Notes under the pieces: generated by a model
Databases searched by the model: none
Seen by the model: the letters and a program-made list of their open reading frames with translations, nothing else
What the model was told of the DNA's origin: nothing
Program-made: the position numbers and the translations under genes
Origin: Paenibacillus herberti
GTDB lineage: Bacteria > Bacillota > Bacilli > Paenibacillales > Paenibacillaceae
NCBI RefSeq assembly: GCF_002233675.1
Contig: NZ_NMUQ01000002.1
Span: forward strand, 1,039,814 to 1,103,813
DNA: 64,000 bases
Reading direction: 5' to 3'
In this document: positions 15,366-23,494 of the stretch, in pieces
How positions within the stretch are numbered: the first letter of the stretch is position 1
How the letters are laid out: every line of letters begins with the position of its first letter

Positions 15366-16124
15366 ATGGTGAGCTATCGAAGTTCCACAATTAGTAGTAA
15401 ATTGGTGAAAACGAAGTGGCTGCTTGACGGCGGCGCTATACAATCGTATGTACCTAAAACCGTAGCTTTTAACTACAGCAACCTGAAAGCGATGTTTGCT
15501 TTGTATCCAACCGTCTATTTCAAGCCCATTAATGGCTCGGGCGGCTTCAACATCGTGCGGATAAAAAAGCTGGGAAATAGTTATCAAATGCAACACGATT
15601 CAGCGAAAAGCAATTATCTGAGCTTCGATGTGCTCTATGCGAAATTGAGTAAGCGTGCCAAGCAGCGTCCCTATCTGCTGCAAAAGGGCATTAACCTTGC
15701 CACAGCTAGTGGCCGACCATTCGACATTCGAGTTATGGTTCAAAAAGCGAATACTGGAGCTTGGAAGAGTACCGGGGTTTTTACCAAAATAGGCAGGCCG
15801 GGAAAAGTCGCCACTAATTACAATCAAGGCGGGACGATCGGGTATTTCCCACAAACAATGCTCAAGGCTGGATTCAGCAAGGAAACCATCCAAAAGAAAG
15901 ACCAAGAGCTGAGAAGACTTGGGGAAGCGGTTGGCCGAAAATTTGATCGGCACTCCAGTGGATTCCGAGAGCTGGGGCTTGATGTTGCCTTGGACGGCAG
16001 CGGCAGGGCTTGGATTCTTGAAGTGAATACCAGACCACAGTTCTACCCGCTGAAAAATATGGTGGATAAAAGCCTGTATCAACGCATAATTTCTTATTCC
16101 AGACAGTATGGTCGGACGAAGTAA
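15366..16124 (+). CDS. YheC/YheD family endospore coat-associated ATP-grasp protein
   Basis: A 252-residue ATP-grasp-like protein of the YheC/YheD group, whose members are associated with the spore coat in Bacillus. Characteristic blocks are YPTVYFKPINGSGGFNIVRI, YLLQKGINLATASGRPFDIRVMVQK, GKVATNYNQGGTIG and LGLDVALDGSGRAWILEVNTRP. The EVNTRP block supplies metal/ATP ligands of the ATP-grasp fold. The start ATG follows GTGGAGGGG at normal spacing. The gene is shorter than YheC/YheD of Bacillus (350-450 residues) because it lacks their N-terminal domain, which is common among paralogues in this family. Confidence 0.87.
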   Translation: MVSYRSSTISSKLVKTKWLLDGGAIQSYVPKTVAFNYSNLKAMFALYPTVYFKPINGSGGFNIVRIKKLGNSYQMQHDSAKSNYLSFDVLYAKLSKRAKQRPYLLQKGINLATASGRPFDIRVMVQKANTGAWKSTGVFTKIGRPGKVATNYNQGGTIGYFPQTMLKAGFSKETIQKKDQELRRLGEAVGRKFDRHSSGFRELGLDVALDGSGRAWILEVNTRPQFYPLKNMVDKSLYQRIISYSRQYGRTK

Positions 16125-16140
16125 GAAGTTTATGTTATAA

Positions 16141-16175
16141 AAGCCCCTCATTATTCTGTGAGGGGTATATTTCTT
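16141..16175 (+). terminator. Terminator after the YheC/D-type gene
   Basis: CCCCTCA (16144-16150) pairs with TGAGGGG, and a T-rich stretch follows. It is 20 nt downstream of the stop codon. Confidence 0.75.
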
Positions 16176-16286
16176 TATAGATAAAAAGATTCCTTTTAAT
16201 CAATTTTTATCTATATTAGTAAGCAATTAGATTTCATAATGTATAATCTAACGATGGTCGTGATCCATTTTTAGGAGGTAATTTAT

Positions 16287-16499
16287 ATTAATACATACTA
16301 TTCAGGAATAGGAAGAATGCTCGAGGGAAGAACTCCCCTTAATGAAGATGGTTTTTTTGTGCTATATGGAAACAATGAAGTTAGCTTCAGCAGTGCCAAA
16401 CCCGAAGGTATTGAAAATGTAACTACGAGTGTATGCGGCATTGATCATAACGATATATTCCGGTTTCAACTATATCCGGAACAACTATCGCAAGCTTAA
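16287..16499 (+). CDS. Small hypothetical protein with probable ATT start
   Basis: A 70-codon frame that reads INTYYSGIGRMLEGRTPL and continues to residues FRFQLYPEQLSQA. A perfect AGGAGG (16273-16278) stands eight bases before the ATT at 16287, whereas the first ATG (16317) is 38 bases away and has only a weak GGAA-type site. This makes ATT a plausible start codon, as in infC. No family was recognised. The stop codon lies within a perfect 14-bp palindrome (CAAGCTTAAGCTTG, 16491-16504). The gene precedes a MerR regulator with its own promoter. Confidence 0.5.
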   Translation: MNTYYSGIGRMLEGRTPLNEDGFFVLYGNNEVSFSSAKPEGIENVTTSVCGIDHNDIFRFQLYPEQLSQA

Positions 16500-16511
16500 G
16501 CTTGATGCATA

Positions 16512-16543
16512 TTGACTTTGCCCCAGGGTCAACGTTGTAGGAT
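16512..16543 (+). promoter_or_regulatory. MerR-type promoter with overlong spacer
   Basis: TTGACT (16512-16517) and TAGGAT (16538-16543) are separated by 20 nt rather than 17, and the inverted repeat TTGAC...GTCAA lies at the -35 side. Overlong spacers of 19-20 bp are the hallmark of promoters activated by DNA distortion by MerR-family proteins, and a MerR gene starts 36 nt downstream. Confidence 0.55.
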
Positions 16544-16578
16544 GTACACACAGACCATTGCTGGAAGGAGATTTCACC

Positions 16579-17385
16579 TTGCTTACCATTGGACTCATGG
16601 CTCGCTTATTCGGCATAACTTCCAAGACGCTGCGGTATTACGACTCTATTGAATTGTTTATGCCAGCTCGGATCGGAGCCGACAATTCATACCGACTCTA
16701 CTCCCCGGAACAAATCCCAGAGCTGCGACGGATCTTATTCTTTCGATCTTTGGGACTAGGAATTGAGGCGATTCAGGAGCTGAAGCGCGAGGGAACATTG
16801 GACGATGTCGACAAGATCAAAAAACTCCTTCAGGAAAGAGCCTCCGGTATTCAAGATGAAATTGCCGCAAGGGAGAAACAGCTTAATTCCATCCAACGCA
16901 TGGTCGAGTATGTGACGTTTACTGGAGGCATATCGATGGAACCAAAACTGGTAGAACAAGCGGAATTTACGATTATTGGCATGGCATGGAGCAGCTCTTC
17001 AAGCGAAGGTGATATACCTGGACTATGGGGGCGATTCATCCCACGGGAAGATCAAATAGAAGGAAAGCTGCAGCCCGCCGTCTCTTATGGAATTTGCCTG
17101 CCGGGCGTTGAAGAGGAATTCACCTATGTGGCGGCTTTTGAGTCCAATTCGGAGAACGTCCCCGAAGGGATGACAAAAGTAGTCGTTCCAGCACAGCGCT
17201 ATGCTGTTTTTACTCACAAGGGCTCAATTGAGCAATTGGGTGACACGTACGAGATGATTTACAGCAAGTGGCTGCCGCTGCATGGGCTTCAGCTTGTGAA
17301 AGGAATTGACTTTGAGTTGTATGACAAACGTTTCAAGCATTCACAGTCGGAGTCGGAGCTGGACATCTACATTCCAATAGCCTAA
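16579..17385 (+). CDS. MerR family regulator with GyrI-like effector domain
   Basis: A 268-residue activator of the BmrR/BltR type. The winged helix at the N-terminus reads TIGLMARLFGITSKTLRYYDSIELFMPARIG with a following SYRLYSPEQIPELRRI. A coiled-coil dimerisation helix (about 75-115) joins it to a C-terminal GyrI-like/AraC effector domain beginning KLVEQAEFTIIGMAW and ending VKGIDFELYDKRF. The latter binds small hydrophobic drugs or ligands. The start is TTG 16579, eight bases after GGAAGGAG. No drug pump gene is adjacent, so its targets are probably elsewhere or itself. Confidence 0.88.
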   Translation: MLTIGLMARLFGITSKTLRYYDSIELFMPARIGADNSYRLYSPEQIPELRRILFFRSLGLGIEAIQELKREGTLDDVDKIKKLLQERASGIQDEIAAREKQLNSIQRMVEYVTFTGGISMEPKLVEQAEFTIIGMAWSSSSSEGDIPGLWGRFIPREDQIEGKLQPAVSYGICLPGVEEEFTYVAAFESNSENVPEGMTKVVVPAQRYAVFTHKGSIEQLGDTYEMIYSKWLPLHGLQLVKGIDFELYDKRFKHSQSESELDIYIPIA

Positions 17386-17408
17386 TTGGCAGCTATATCA
17401 CACAGAAA

Positions 17409-17450
17409 TAAAAAGGGATGCTGCGGACTGATCCGTGCATCCCCTTTTAT
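17409..17450. terminator. Bidirectional terminator
   Basis: AAAAGGGATGCTGCGGA pairs with TCCGTGCATCCCCTTTT (one mismatch and one bulge) between the convergent MerR and DUF1700 genes. T runs are present in both directions. Confidence 0.85.
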
Positions 17451-18007
17451 TAGCCGCGAATAGTAGTTTCCAGCATGCTGTGGTAGCGACTGGATAGAGC
17501 GGCAAGATAGCTCTTCAAGTTCTTCCAGCTGATAAAGGCTATGGCGCCAATTATTGAGGCTATAACAAGTGCAAAGGGGAAGCTCCATACAATAGGAACT
17601 TCATACCCGGGGGCAATGGTCATATCAATCCAGGTAACGCCAAAGGAACGTATAATTCCGGCAATTACAATTATTACGGCGCAAAAACCAAAGCCGTAAG
17701 CTATTACCCCTAGAATCGGCACGACGGCAATGCTCAGCAGTCCTGCTGTGCAATAAAAGCCAATCATGGTCATAACTTCTTTGAAGGAGCGCGGGTTTGC
17801 CTGAGAAATATATTCGCTGCTATAAGCTTTAGCCAGTTTTTTCGGATCGCCTAATTTCGCTAAAATTTGTTTGTCCGATTGACCGTCCCGTAGCCCATGC
17901 ATAATATGGCTTTCGATTTCTCGAATTGCATCCTGCTGTTCTTCCTCTGGCAACGCTTTTAAGCTTGCATGGAACTTATTCAAATATGTCTTTACCAATG
18001 GACTCAT
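17450..18007 (-). CDS. DUF1700 (HAAS-domain) membrane protein
   Basis: A 185-residue protein with a cytosolic N-terminal HAAS-type helical domain (YLNKFHASLKALPEEEQQDAIREIESH, then KLGDPKKLAKAYSSEY) and three or four membrane helices. This family is routinely encoded directly downstream of PadR regulators and is thought to respond to or modulate the same envelope signal. Here its start lies 32 nt inside the end of the PadR gene, so the two are translationally coupled. The terminator at 17409-17450 ends the pair. Confidence 0.88.
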   Translation of the reverse strand: MSPLVKTYLNKFHASLKALPEEEQQDAIREIESHIMHGLRDGQSDKQILAKLGDPKKLAKAYSSEYISQANPRSFKEVMTMIGFYCTAGLLSIAVVPILGVIAYGFGFCAVIIVIAGIIRSFGVTWIDMTIAPGYEVPIVWSFPFALVIASIIGAIAFISWKNLKSYLAALSSRYHSMLETTIRG

Positions 18008-18353
18008 AAATACCTGCCACCTTTAATTTTTCAATTTGATATACAGCCTCGACAATCTTGCTCCAATCTTGAGCCATATTCTCGACTAGCTGTTGTCCTT
18101 GCGGGGTCAAGCGATAGTACTTCCTCGGTGGGCCTGAATCGGACTCTTGCCAGAACGATTCAAGATGTTTTTCATTAATCAGCCTGCGTAAAATGGGGTA
18201 AAGCGTTCCTTCCGTTACAGCAAGCGATTCCCAACGATTCAGCATCGTGACCAGCTCGTATCCATAAGTAGGTTTACTGCCGATTAAGGACAGAACGCAA
18301 TACTCCAATATTCCCCGTCTAACTTGTGATGTCCACTCTGCCATAATTTTCAT
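17976..18353 (-). CDS. PadR family transcriptional regulator
   Basis: A 125-residue winged-helix protein of the short PadR subfamily. The helix-turn-helix begins VRRGILEYCVLSLIGSKPTYGYELV and continues with the family block VTEGTLYPILRRLINEKHLESFWQESDSGPPRKYYRLTPQG. The start may be the ATG at 18353 or MAEW at 18344; the GGGAG upstream fits the second better. It is the first gene of a two-gene operon with the DUF1700 protein. A palindrome in its promoter (18381-18392) is a likely site of self-repression. Confidence 0.92.
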   Translation of the reverse strand: MKIMAEWTSQVRRGILEYCVLSLIGSKPTYGYELVTMLNRWESLAVTEGTLYPILRRLINEKHLESFWQESDSGPPRKYYRLTPQGQQLVENMAQDWSKIVEAVYQIEKLKVAGIYESIGKDIFE

Positions 18354-18371
18354 ATCTCCCTTACTGGCAAC

Positions 18372-18400
18372 ATATTATCACACAGTACTGTGCCTTACAA
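18372..18400 (-). promoter_or_regulatory. padR promoter with palindromic operator in the spacer
   Basis: On the minus strand TTGTAA (18400-18395) and TAATAT (18377-18372) are 17 nt apart. The perfect 12-bp palindrome CACAGTACTGTG (18381-18392) occupies most of the spacer, a position at which a bound dimer would block RNA polymerase. Confidence 0.65.
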
Positions 18401-18548
18401 GGTACTAAAGTAAAAAAATGGTGAGCTTGTCTATACCGGACAGGAGCAGAGGGGCTTGCAATCAATCCCTCTTTTCATTGACAGTTTGGAAGCGACAAGC
18501 CTATTTTAATAACGGTCATTTTGTACGGGATCAGTGTCGTTTTTATTC

Positions 18549-20156
18549 TTACTCATTTTGAATAATCCCGCTTTTATCATTTTTGAACAAATCCAGCAAT
18601 TGCTCCATAATCAGCTGCCTGCCCTGCAAAGTCCAGCTATGCACAAACCAATTGTCGATGATTCTAACATTCCCGAGGCGAACGGCCGTTATTTGTGACC
18701 AAGAGGAAGTATGAGCCAAGCGTTGGTACACCGCTTCGCTACCCGCCCGGAGATGATGTTTATGGATGAACAGATGCTCGGCATCCAGCACATCAAGCCA
18801 TTCAGGCTGGAGCTCAACTCTCCATTCATCTGCGGGTGTATCGGGTCCTGCCTTCAAGCCAAGCTCACTATAAATCAACTCATTCAGTGGGTGATTAGCA
18901 AGACCTTGAATTCCGATTGCCCGGTGATTGACCTGTATGATCGTTAATCGGTCGTCACCCATTGCCTCACGCAGCGCCAAGCCAACATCGGATATTCTAA
19001 GCTGGAGTCGGGTCAACAGCACATCCGCTTCCTGTTCGCGGTTCATGAGCTCGGCAATTTTCATGAAGTTCTGCTTCCAATCCCATCCGTCCGAATCAAT
19101 ATAAACCGTTGAGGCTATCTTTTTCAGGGAATCTCGAAACTCTGTATGATAATGATCTGCGATAATTAATTCCGGTTCGGAGTTACTTAATTGCCTCAAC
19201 TGTTCGGCTAGCAATTGCTGATATTCCTGGTCCTGCATGCCAGGATATTGGAGCAAGTCCACGATTTGTACCGCTTCAATGCCCAGTGCCTGTAGATGGT
19301 TATGAAAGCCGAGCGAGGATGCAACAGCTACCTTTAGCTGCCCTCGCTTCATATATACGGTTGGTGAAACCCCGACCACTCGCTGAAAAATACGGCTAAA
19401 ATAAAACTCACTGTTGAAGCCGACAGCGGCTGCAATCTCTTTGACACGCCTGTGATCCTCATCAAGCATTTTCTTCGCGTTCATTAAGCGGATATGATTC
19501 AGATATTCAACAGGGGGGATGCCGGTCATCTTCCGAAAAGTTTTTGAGAAAGCAACGGTGGAAATTCCTCCGGCTGCGGCCATTTGATTCATGCTGATTT
19601 TATCGGTGAAATGCTGCTCCATGAAGGTAATGACTTTCTCAATTCGCTGATCTTTCATCGTCGACAGGACCGGGGTATCGCTAGCCACTTCGTAAACGAG
19701 CTCTTCTAGCTGAATTCTCAGTTGGGTGGGGTCTTTTTTGTGTACCCCTTTGCTGTCCTCTTGCAGTTGTAAAATATGCTGAAGCACCCGCTGCGGCTGA
19801 GCAAGCGGCAGCGGGCCGGGGAGGAATGAGCCTAGTTGTTGCATTTCTTTGGCAACAGACAAGCCGTGTTTCGTTTTTGTAATCATCAGTGGTTCAAAGA
19901 ATACACCATAATAGTCAAAACGGACGGACTGCTCCGGCACCTCAATCATCATCCCCGGTACGAGAAGATAAAGCTGCAACGGATAGATGCGGCATAAAAC
20001 ACCGTCCAGAAGCAGAATACCTTCACCTTCGGTAACCAGACATAACATATGCACCGGAATACGGTAGGCTTTTCGGCCAATCGCTGCAGGAAAACTCCTT
20101 TTACGAACCGATGAGAACATATATAACGAACTGACTTCTCTAGAATGATCTGCCAT
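18549..20156 (-). CDS. AraC family regulator with siderophore-binding (FecB-like) domain, Btr-like
   Basis: A 535-residue fusion. Residues 1-150 are a cupin-like sensory region. Residues 165-270 carry two AraC helix-turn-helix motifs (KISMNQMAAAGGISTVAFSKTFRKMTG, then VKEIAAAVGFNSEFYFSRIFQRVVGVSPTVYM). Residues 275-530 are a periplasmic-binding-protein fold (VAVASSLGFHNHLQALGIEAVQIVDLL, then LIIADHYH) without a signal peptide. This is the architecture of Bacillus Btr, which binds iron-siderophore in the cytosol and activates its uptake operon. It is the distal gene of the importer operon, 50 nt after the second permease, so a positive feedback loop is likely. Confidence 0.9.
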   Translation of the reverse strand: MADHSREVSSLYMFSSVRKRSFPAAIGRKAYRIPVHMLCLVTEGEGILLLDGVLCRIYPLQLYLLVPGMMIEVPEQSVRFDYYGVFFEPLMITKTKHGLSVAKEMQQLGSFLPGPLPLAQPQRVLQHILQLQEDSKGVHKKDPTQLRIQLEELVYEVASDTPVLSTMKDQRIEKVITFMEQHFTDKISMNQMAAAGGISTVAFSKTFRKMTGIPPVEYLNHIRLMNAKKMLDEDHRRVKEIAAAVGFNSEFYFSRIFQRVVGVSPTVYMKRGQLKVAVASSLGFHNHLQALGIEAVQIVDLLQYPGMQDQEYQQLLAEQLRQLSNSEPELIIADHYHTEFRDSLKKIASTVYIDSDGWDWKQNFMKIAELMNREQEADVLLTRLQLRISDVGLALREAMGDDRLTIIQVNHRAIGIQGLANHPLNELIYSELGLKAGPDTPADEWRVELQPEWLDVLDAEHLFIHKHHLRAGSEAVYQRLAHTSSWSQITAVRLGNVRIIDNWFVHSWTLQGRQLIMEQLLDLFKNDKSGIIQNE

Positions 20157-20205
20157 GAAAAGCTGCCCCCCTCTCTTGCCGAATAATCGGAAAATGATTC
20201 CTTAA

Positions 20206-21153
20206 TTATAAGGTGCGAGAACGCAGGAGCAAATAGAACATATAAGGGGCTCCGAATAAAACAGTCATTAAACCGGCTGGAATTTCATGCGGAGAGAATA
20301 TCAAACGCCCTGCTAAATCGGCCAGCATTACAAGCAGACCTCCCAATAGGGCTGCAATAGGCAGGCGTCTGTGGCTTCGGCTCCCCACTAAATAATGAGC
20401 CATATGCGGCGCCATCAGCCCGACAAATGCAATCGTGCCCGCCATCGCAACAGAGGAGCCAGCAAAGGCAACGGCAAGCAGCAAGAACAGACCGCGCATA
20501 AGCTCCAGGCGGACGCCAAGCCCCAGGGCAGACTCATCCGCAAGCTGAAAAATATCCAATGTACGAGCAAGCAGGAGCAGCAGCGGGAACAGGATGACCA
20601 ACCACGGAAGCAAGGGCCAGAAATGCTCCCATGTCCGTCCATAAAGGCTTCCAGCCATCCAGATCGATGCCTGTGTAACCCGGAAGATGCCGCCAACCGT
20701 CAACCAATACGTAATAAGCGATCCAGCCATAGCGGTGATCCCAATGCCAATCAGCAGCATTCTTGTGGTGGAGGTTCCTTTTTTCCAGGACAAAATGTAA
20801 ATCAAAGCCGCAGCTGCAGCAGCCCCACCAAAGGCAATAAAGGGTAGCCTGCTCATCGGAAACGTCGGAACAAGAATCATTACAGCGACCACAGCAGCAG
20901 CTGCACCTGAATTGAGACCGATAACTCCGGGTGATGCCAACGGATTACGGGTGATCACTTGCAAAATCGTACCGGAAAGCGCTAGTCCACATCCAACGAG
21001 GAAACCGGTCATCGCTCGAGGCAATCTAAGGTCCATCACGGTAAACGCATATTCCCCGCTGCCGCTCAACACGGTCCGAATCGCTTCAAGCGGAGGAACA
21101 CTCCGCGCACCGGTGACCAGATGGAGCAAGAGAATAACCAGATTGGCTGACAT
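20206..21153 (-). CDS. Iron-siderophore ABC permease (FecD/FhuG type)
   Basis: A membrane permease of the FecCD family, at least 315 residues. Recognisable blocks are LRLPRAMTGFLVGCGLALSGTILQ, RNPLASPGVIGLNSGAAAA, GTIAFVGLMAPHMAH and PHEIPAGLMTVLFGAPYMFYLLL. The true N-terminus probably lies about 17 codons upstream: the frame stays open through KRRWLGCLLIL to the stop of the preceding gene, but contains no ATG, GTG or TTG. The best-placed codon is an ATA at 21204, after AAAGGAGAG and overlapping the previous stop as ATAG. The coordinate given is the first ATG. Confidence 0.88.
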   Translation of the reverse strand: MSANLVILLLHLVTGARSVPPLEAIRTVLSGSGEYAFTVMDLRLPRAMTGFLVGCGLALSGTILQVITRNPLASPGVIGLNSGAAAAVVAVMILVPTFPMSRLPFIAFGGAAAAAALIYILSWKKGTSTTRMLLIGIGITAMAGSLITYWLTVGGIFRVTQASIWMAGSLYGRTWEHFWPLLPWLVILFPLLLLLARTLDIFQLADESALGLGVRLELMRGLFLLLAVAFAGSSVAMAGTIAFVGLMAPHMAHYLVGSRSHRRLPIAALLGGLLVMLADLAGRLIFSPHEIPAGLMTVLFGAPYMFYLLLRSRTL

Positions 21154-21200
21154 GAGGATTAGAAGACAGCCTAGCCAGCGTCTTTTTTGAATAGAAGGGA

Positions 21201-22190
21201 CTATGTCGCTCTCTCCTTTCGTTGGGCCAGGTAGATCAGGAAGGGAGCTCCAAGAAAGGCGGTTACAACACCTACGGGAATTTCCTGTTCCGGTAAAATG
21301 AAGCGTGCTCCTATATCGGCAAGCAGCAACAATAAGGAGCCTGCTCCTGCAGCGTAGGGAATCGTCCAGCGATAATCATGTCCCGCAATAGCGCGTGCCA
21401 GATGAGATACAGCAAGCCCGATGAAGCCGATCGGTCCAGCAATTGCAACCGAGCTTCCGGCAAGCAGCACGACTACAGCAACGCAAAGTGCCTTAATATA
21501 GAACACATGTTGACCAAGTCCCTGAGCCATCTCTTCTCCGAGTCGGATGATATTGAGATGTTTGCTAATCAACAGGCCGCCTATTAGGCCGATAGCCATG
21601 ATAGGAAGGACTTTCCAGAATGTCTCCATTTCTCTGCCGGTAAGCGACCCAGCCAGCCAAAATCGTATCGTATCCAGCGATTGCTCATTGAGGATCAGGA
21701 TTCCCTGAGTAATCGAAGCGAGCAGCAAATTCATCGTAGATCCGGCTATAACAAGCTTGATCGGGGTTAAAGCTCCTCTGCCAAGTGAGCTGAGCAGAAA
21801 GACGAATATGCCGGCAAGTGCTGCTCCCAGCAGAGCTGAAGAGGCGAACAGGTAAGTTGAAGCTGAACCTGAAACGAACATAGCGATAACGATTGCCAGT
21901 GCGGCACCGTAATTGATTCCGAACAGCTCCGGCCCGGCAAGATCATTGCGACTGAGTGCCTGCATTACACAGCCCGCGATCGCAAGGGAGCATCCAACGA
22001 CCAGCGCAACGAGCGCTCTTGGCAGCCGGACGTCGCGAACGATTAATTGTTCCCTTGAGCCGTCGAACGACCAGAAGGCATCCACAATGGAACGGAAGGG
22101 GATAGATACAACACCTATACTGATGCTTAATAGGAAGGCCAACAGCACAAGGATGAACAGAATGATCAAACCTATAATTTTAGTTTTCAA
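21201..22190 (-). CDS. Iron-siderophore ABC permease (FecC/BtuC type)
   Basis: The 329-residue partner permease with about nine helices. Family blocks are VRDVRLPRALVALVVGCSLAIAGCVMQALSRN, PELFGINYGAALA, AGPIGFIGLAVSHLARA and PEQEIPVGVVTAFLGAPFLIYL. The start is TTG at 22190, preceded by GGAGG. With the gene at 20206 it would form a heterodimeric channel. No dedicated ATPase is encoded in the operon, so a shared siderophore ATPase (as FpbC/YusV serves in Bacillus) must power it. It lies 78 nt after the binding-protein gene. Confidence 0.92.
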   Translation of the reverse strand: MKTKIIGLIILFILVLLAFLLSISIGVVSIPFRSIVDAFWSFDGSREQLIVRDVRLPRALVALVVGCSLAIAGCVMQALSRNDLAGPELFGINYGAALAIVIAMFVSGSASTYLFASSALLGAALAGIFVFLLSSLGRGALTPIKLVIAGSTMNLLLASITQGILILNEQSLDTIRFWLAGSLTGREMETFWKVLPIMAIGLIGGLLISKHLNIIRLGEEMAQGLGQHVFYIKALCVAVVVLLAGSSVAIAGPIGFIGLAVSHLARAIAGHDYRWTIPYAAGAGSLLLLLADIGARFILPEQEIPVGVVTAFLGAPFLIYLAQRKERAT

Positions 22191-22268
22191 TCCTCTAACC
22201 TCCGCCTCATAACAGGAAAAGAAATAGAAAAATGGGCCGTATAATAACGACCCAATTATTGTAAAATT

Positions 22269-23264
22269 TTATTTTACGAGAAATTTATTTAAATCATCCA
22301 CAATTTTTGTGGCTGCCTGTATGCCGAGGCCGCTTAGCCAGTATTCCCAATCCACCGAATGGACGTTTTTGTTCTGAACGCCTTTCAGGGAGCTCCATAA
22401 CGAGCTCTTCTCCAGCTTGGCGAACGCATCGGCTTCACGGTCGAACCAGAGGATGACATCGCCATCCAACTCTGCGATTTGCTCCTCGGTCACATCCTTA
22501 GAGAACTCATCGTTATTCTGGGCAGCTGGGCGTACAACGCCGGCATCATTCATGATTGCGCCAGCAAATGTAGCTTTCATATAGATCTGAATTTTATCGG
22601 CACGTGGGCGGAAAAGGGAAACCGCGGTACCTGTTTTGCCAGCAATTTTCGATTTCAGCTCTTCGGTTTTTTGCTGATAAGCTGCGAGGAGTTTATCTCC
22701 TTCGGCCTGCTTGTTCACTGCTTCCGAATGCAGCTTGAGGTTCTCTTTCCAAGTCGTGCCCAGCGTCTCTACGAATACGGTCGGAGCGATTTCACCCAAT
22801 TGCTTGTAAATAGCATCATGGGTATCCTTGTTGCCGATAATCAAGTCCGGTTGCAGGGCATCGATTGCTTCCATATTCGGTTCGTTGACCGATCCGATAT
22901 TTTTAATTCCATCTGTATTTTTCAAATACTTAGGATAAGGATCTCCCGCTGCCAAAATAGAAGGGGCGCCGATCGGCACAATGCCCATCTCCAGCAGATT
23001 ATCGAGTGCTCCGATGTCCAGCACGACGATCTTAGTTGGATTAGTTGGTACCTGCACATCTCCGTAAGCGTCTTTAACCGTCCGTGTATCGCTACTCGTT
23101 TCAGTACTTGCTTCATTAGTCGTATTGCCCGTGTTACTACCGTTACTACTGTTAGCCTTACCGTTGTTCCCGCTTGAGCAGCCTGAGACCAAGATTATAA
23201 CCAGTAGTAGTAACATTCCTACTGTTCCTTTATTGCGACGGGTATGCATGGAATGACCGATCAT
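22269..23264 (-). CDS. Iron-siderophore-binding lipoprotein
   Basis: A 331-residue periplasmic-binding-fold lipoprotein (FeuA/FecB class). The signal ends with the lipobox LVSGCSSG, followed by an Asn/Gly/Ser/Thr tether and then DAYGDVQVPTNPTKIVVLDIGALDNLLEMGIVPIG. Further motifs are EAIDALQPDLIIGN and EQIAELDGDVILWFD. The protein is anchored outside the membrane and delivers the ferric chelate to the permeases. It is the promoter-proximal gene; a nearly perfect Fur box stands 26 nt upstream of the start, indicating iron repression of the whole operon. Confidence 0.93.
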   Translation of the reverse strand: MIGHSMHTRRNKGTVGMLLLLVIILVSGCSSGNNGKANSSNGSNTGNTTNEASTETSSDTRTVKDAYGDVQVPTNPTKIVVLDIGALDNLLEMGIVPIGAPSILAAGDPYPKYLKNTDGIKNIGSVNEPNMEAIDALQPDLIIGNKDTHDAIYKQLGEIAPTVFVETLGTTWKENLKLHSEAVNKQAEGDKLLAAYQQKTEELKSKIAGKTGTAVSLFRPRADKIQIYMKATFAGAIMNDAGVVRPAAQNNDEFSKDVTEEQIAELDGDVILWFDREADAFAKLEKSSLWSSLKGVQNKNVHSVDWEYWLSGLGIQAATKIVDDLNKFLVK

Positions 23265-23289
23265 GAAAACTTTCCCCCTGTGTCTAATT

Positions 23290-23308
23290 GATAATGATAA
23301 TCATTACC
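23290..23308 (-). promoter_or_regulatory. Fur box
   Basis: GATAATGATAATCATTACC matches the 19-bp Fur consensus at all but one or two positions. It lies directly upstream of the siderophore-binding lipoprotein gene and should silence the operon when iron is plentiful. Confidence 0.93.
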
Positions 23309-23432
23309 TGTATTAGAATAACTTATGTTGAAAGGTAAAGTCCATGCACAAACATTTAGATCTCATAAACTATTTCATACTTAGCCCTGTTATTACAGGG
23401 GAATGAGGATAAATCAGAGCATTCATACTGAA

Positions 23433-23468
23433 AAGAGGGATCACCGTCGAAACGGTAATCCCTCTATT
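23433..23468. terminator. Terminator after the aldo/keto reductase gene
   Basis: AGAGGGATCACCGTC pairs with the complementary ACGGTAATCCCTCT around a short loop, with A/T-rich flanks. It lies 27 nt past the reductase stop codon on the minus strand. Confidence 0.75.
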
Positions 23469-23494
23469 AGCTTCTACAGGCTAATGGATAGATG

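Noticed and set aside
16491-16504. Palindrome CAAGCTTAAGCTTG as a regulatory site
   Set aside because: It overlaps the stop codon of the small gene and lies just upstream of the MerR promoter; it could be an operator, but there is no second copy or other support.
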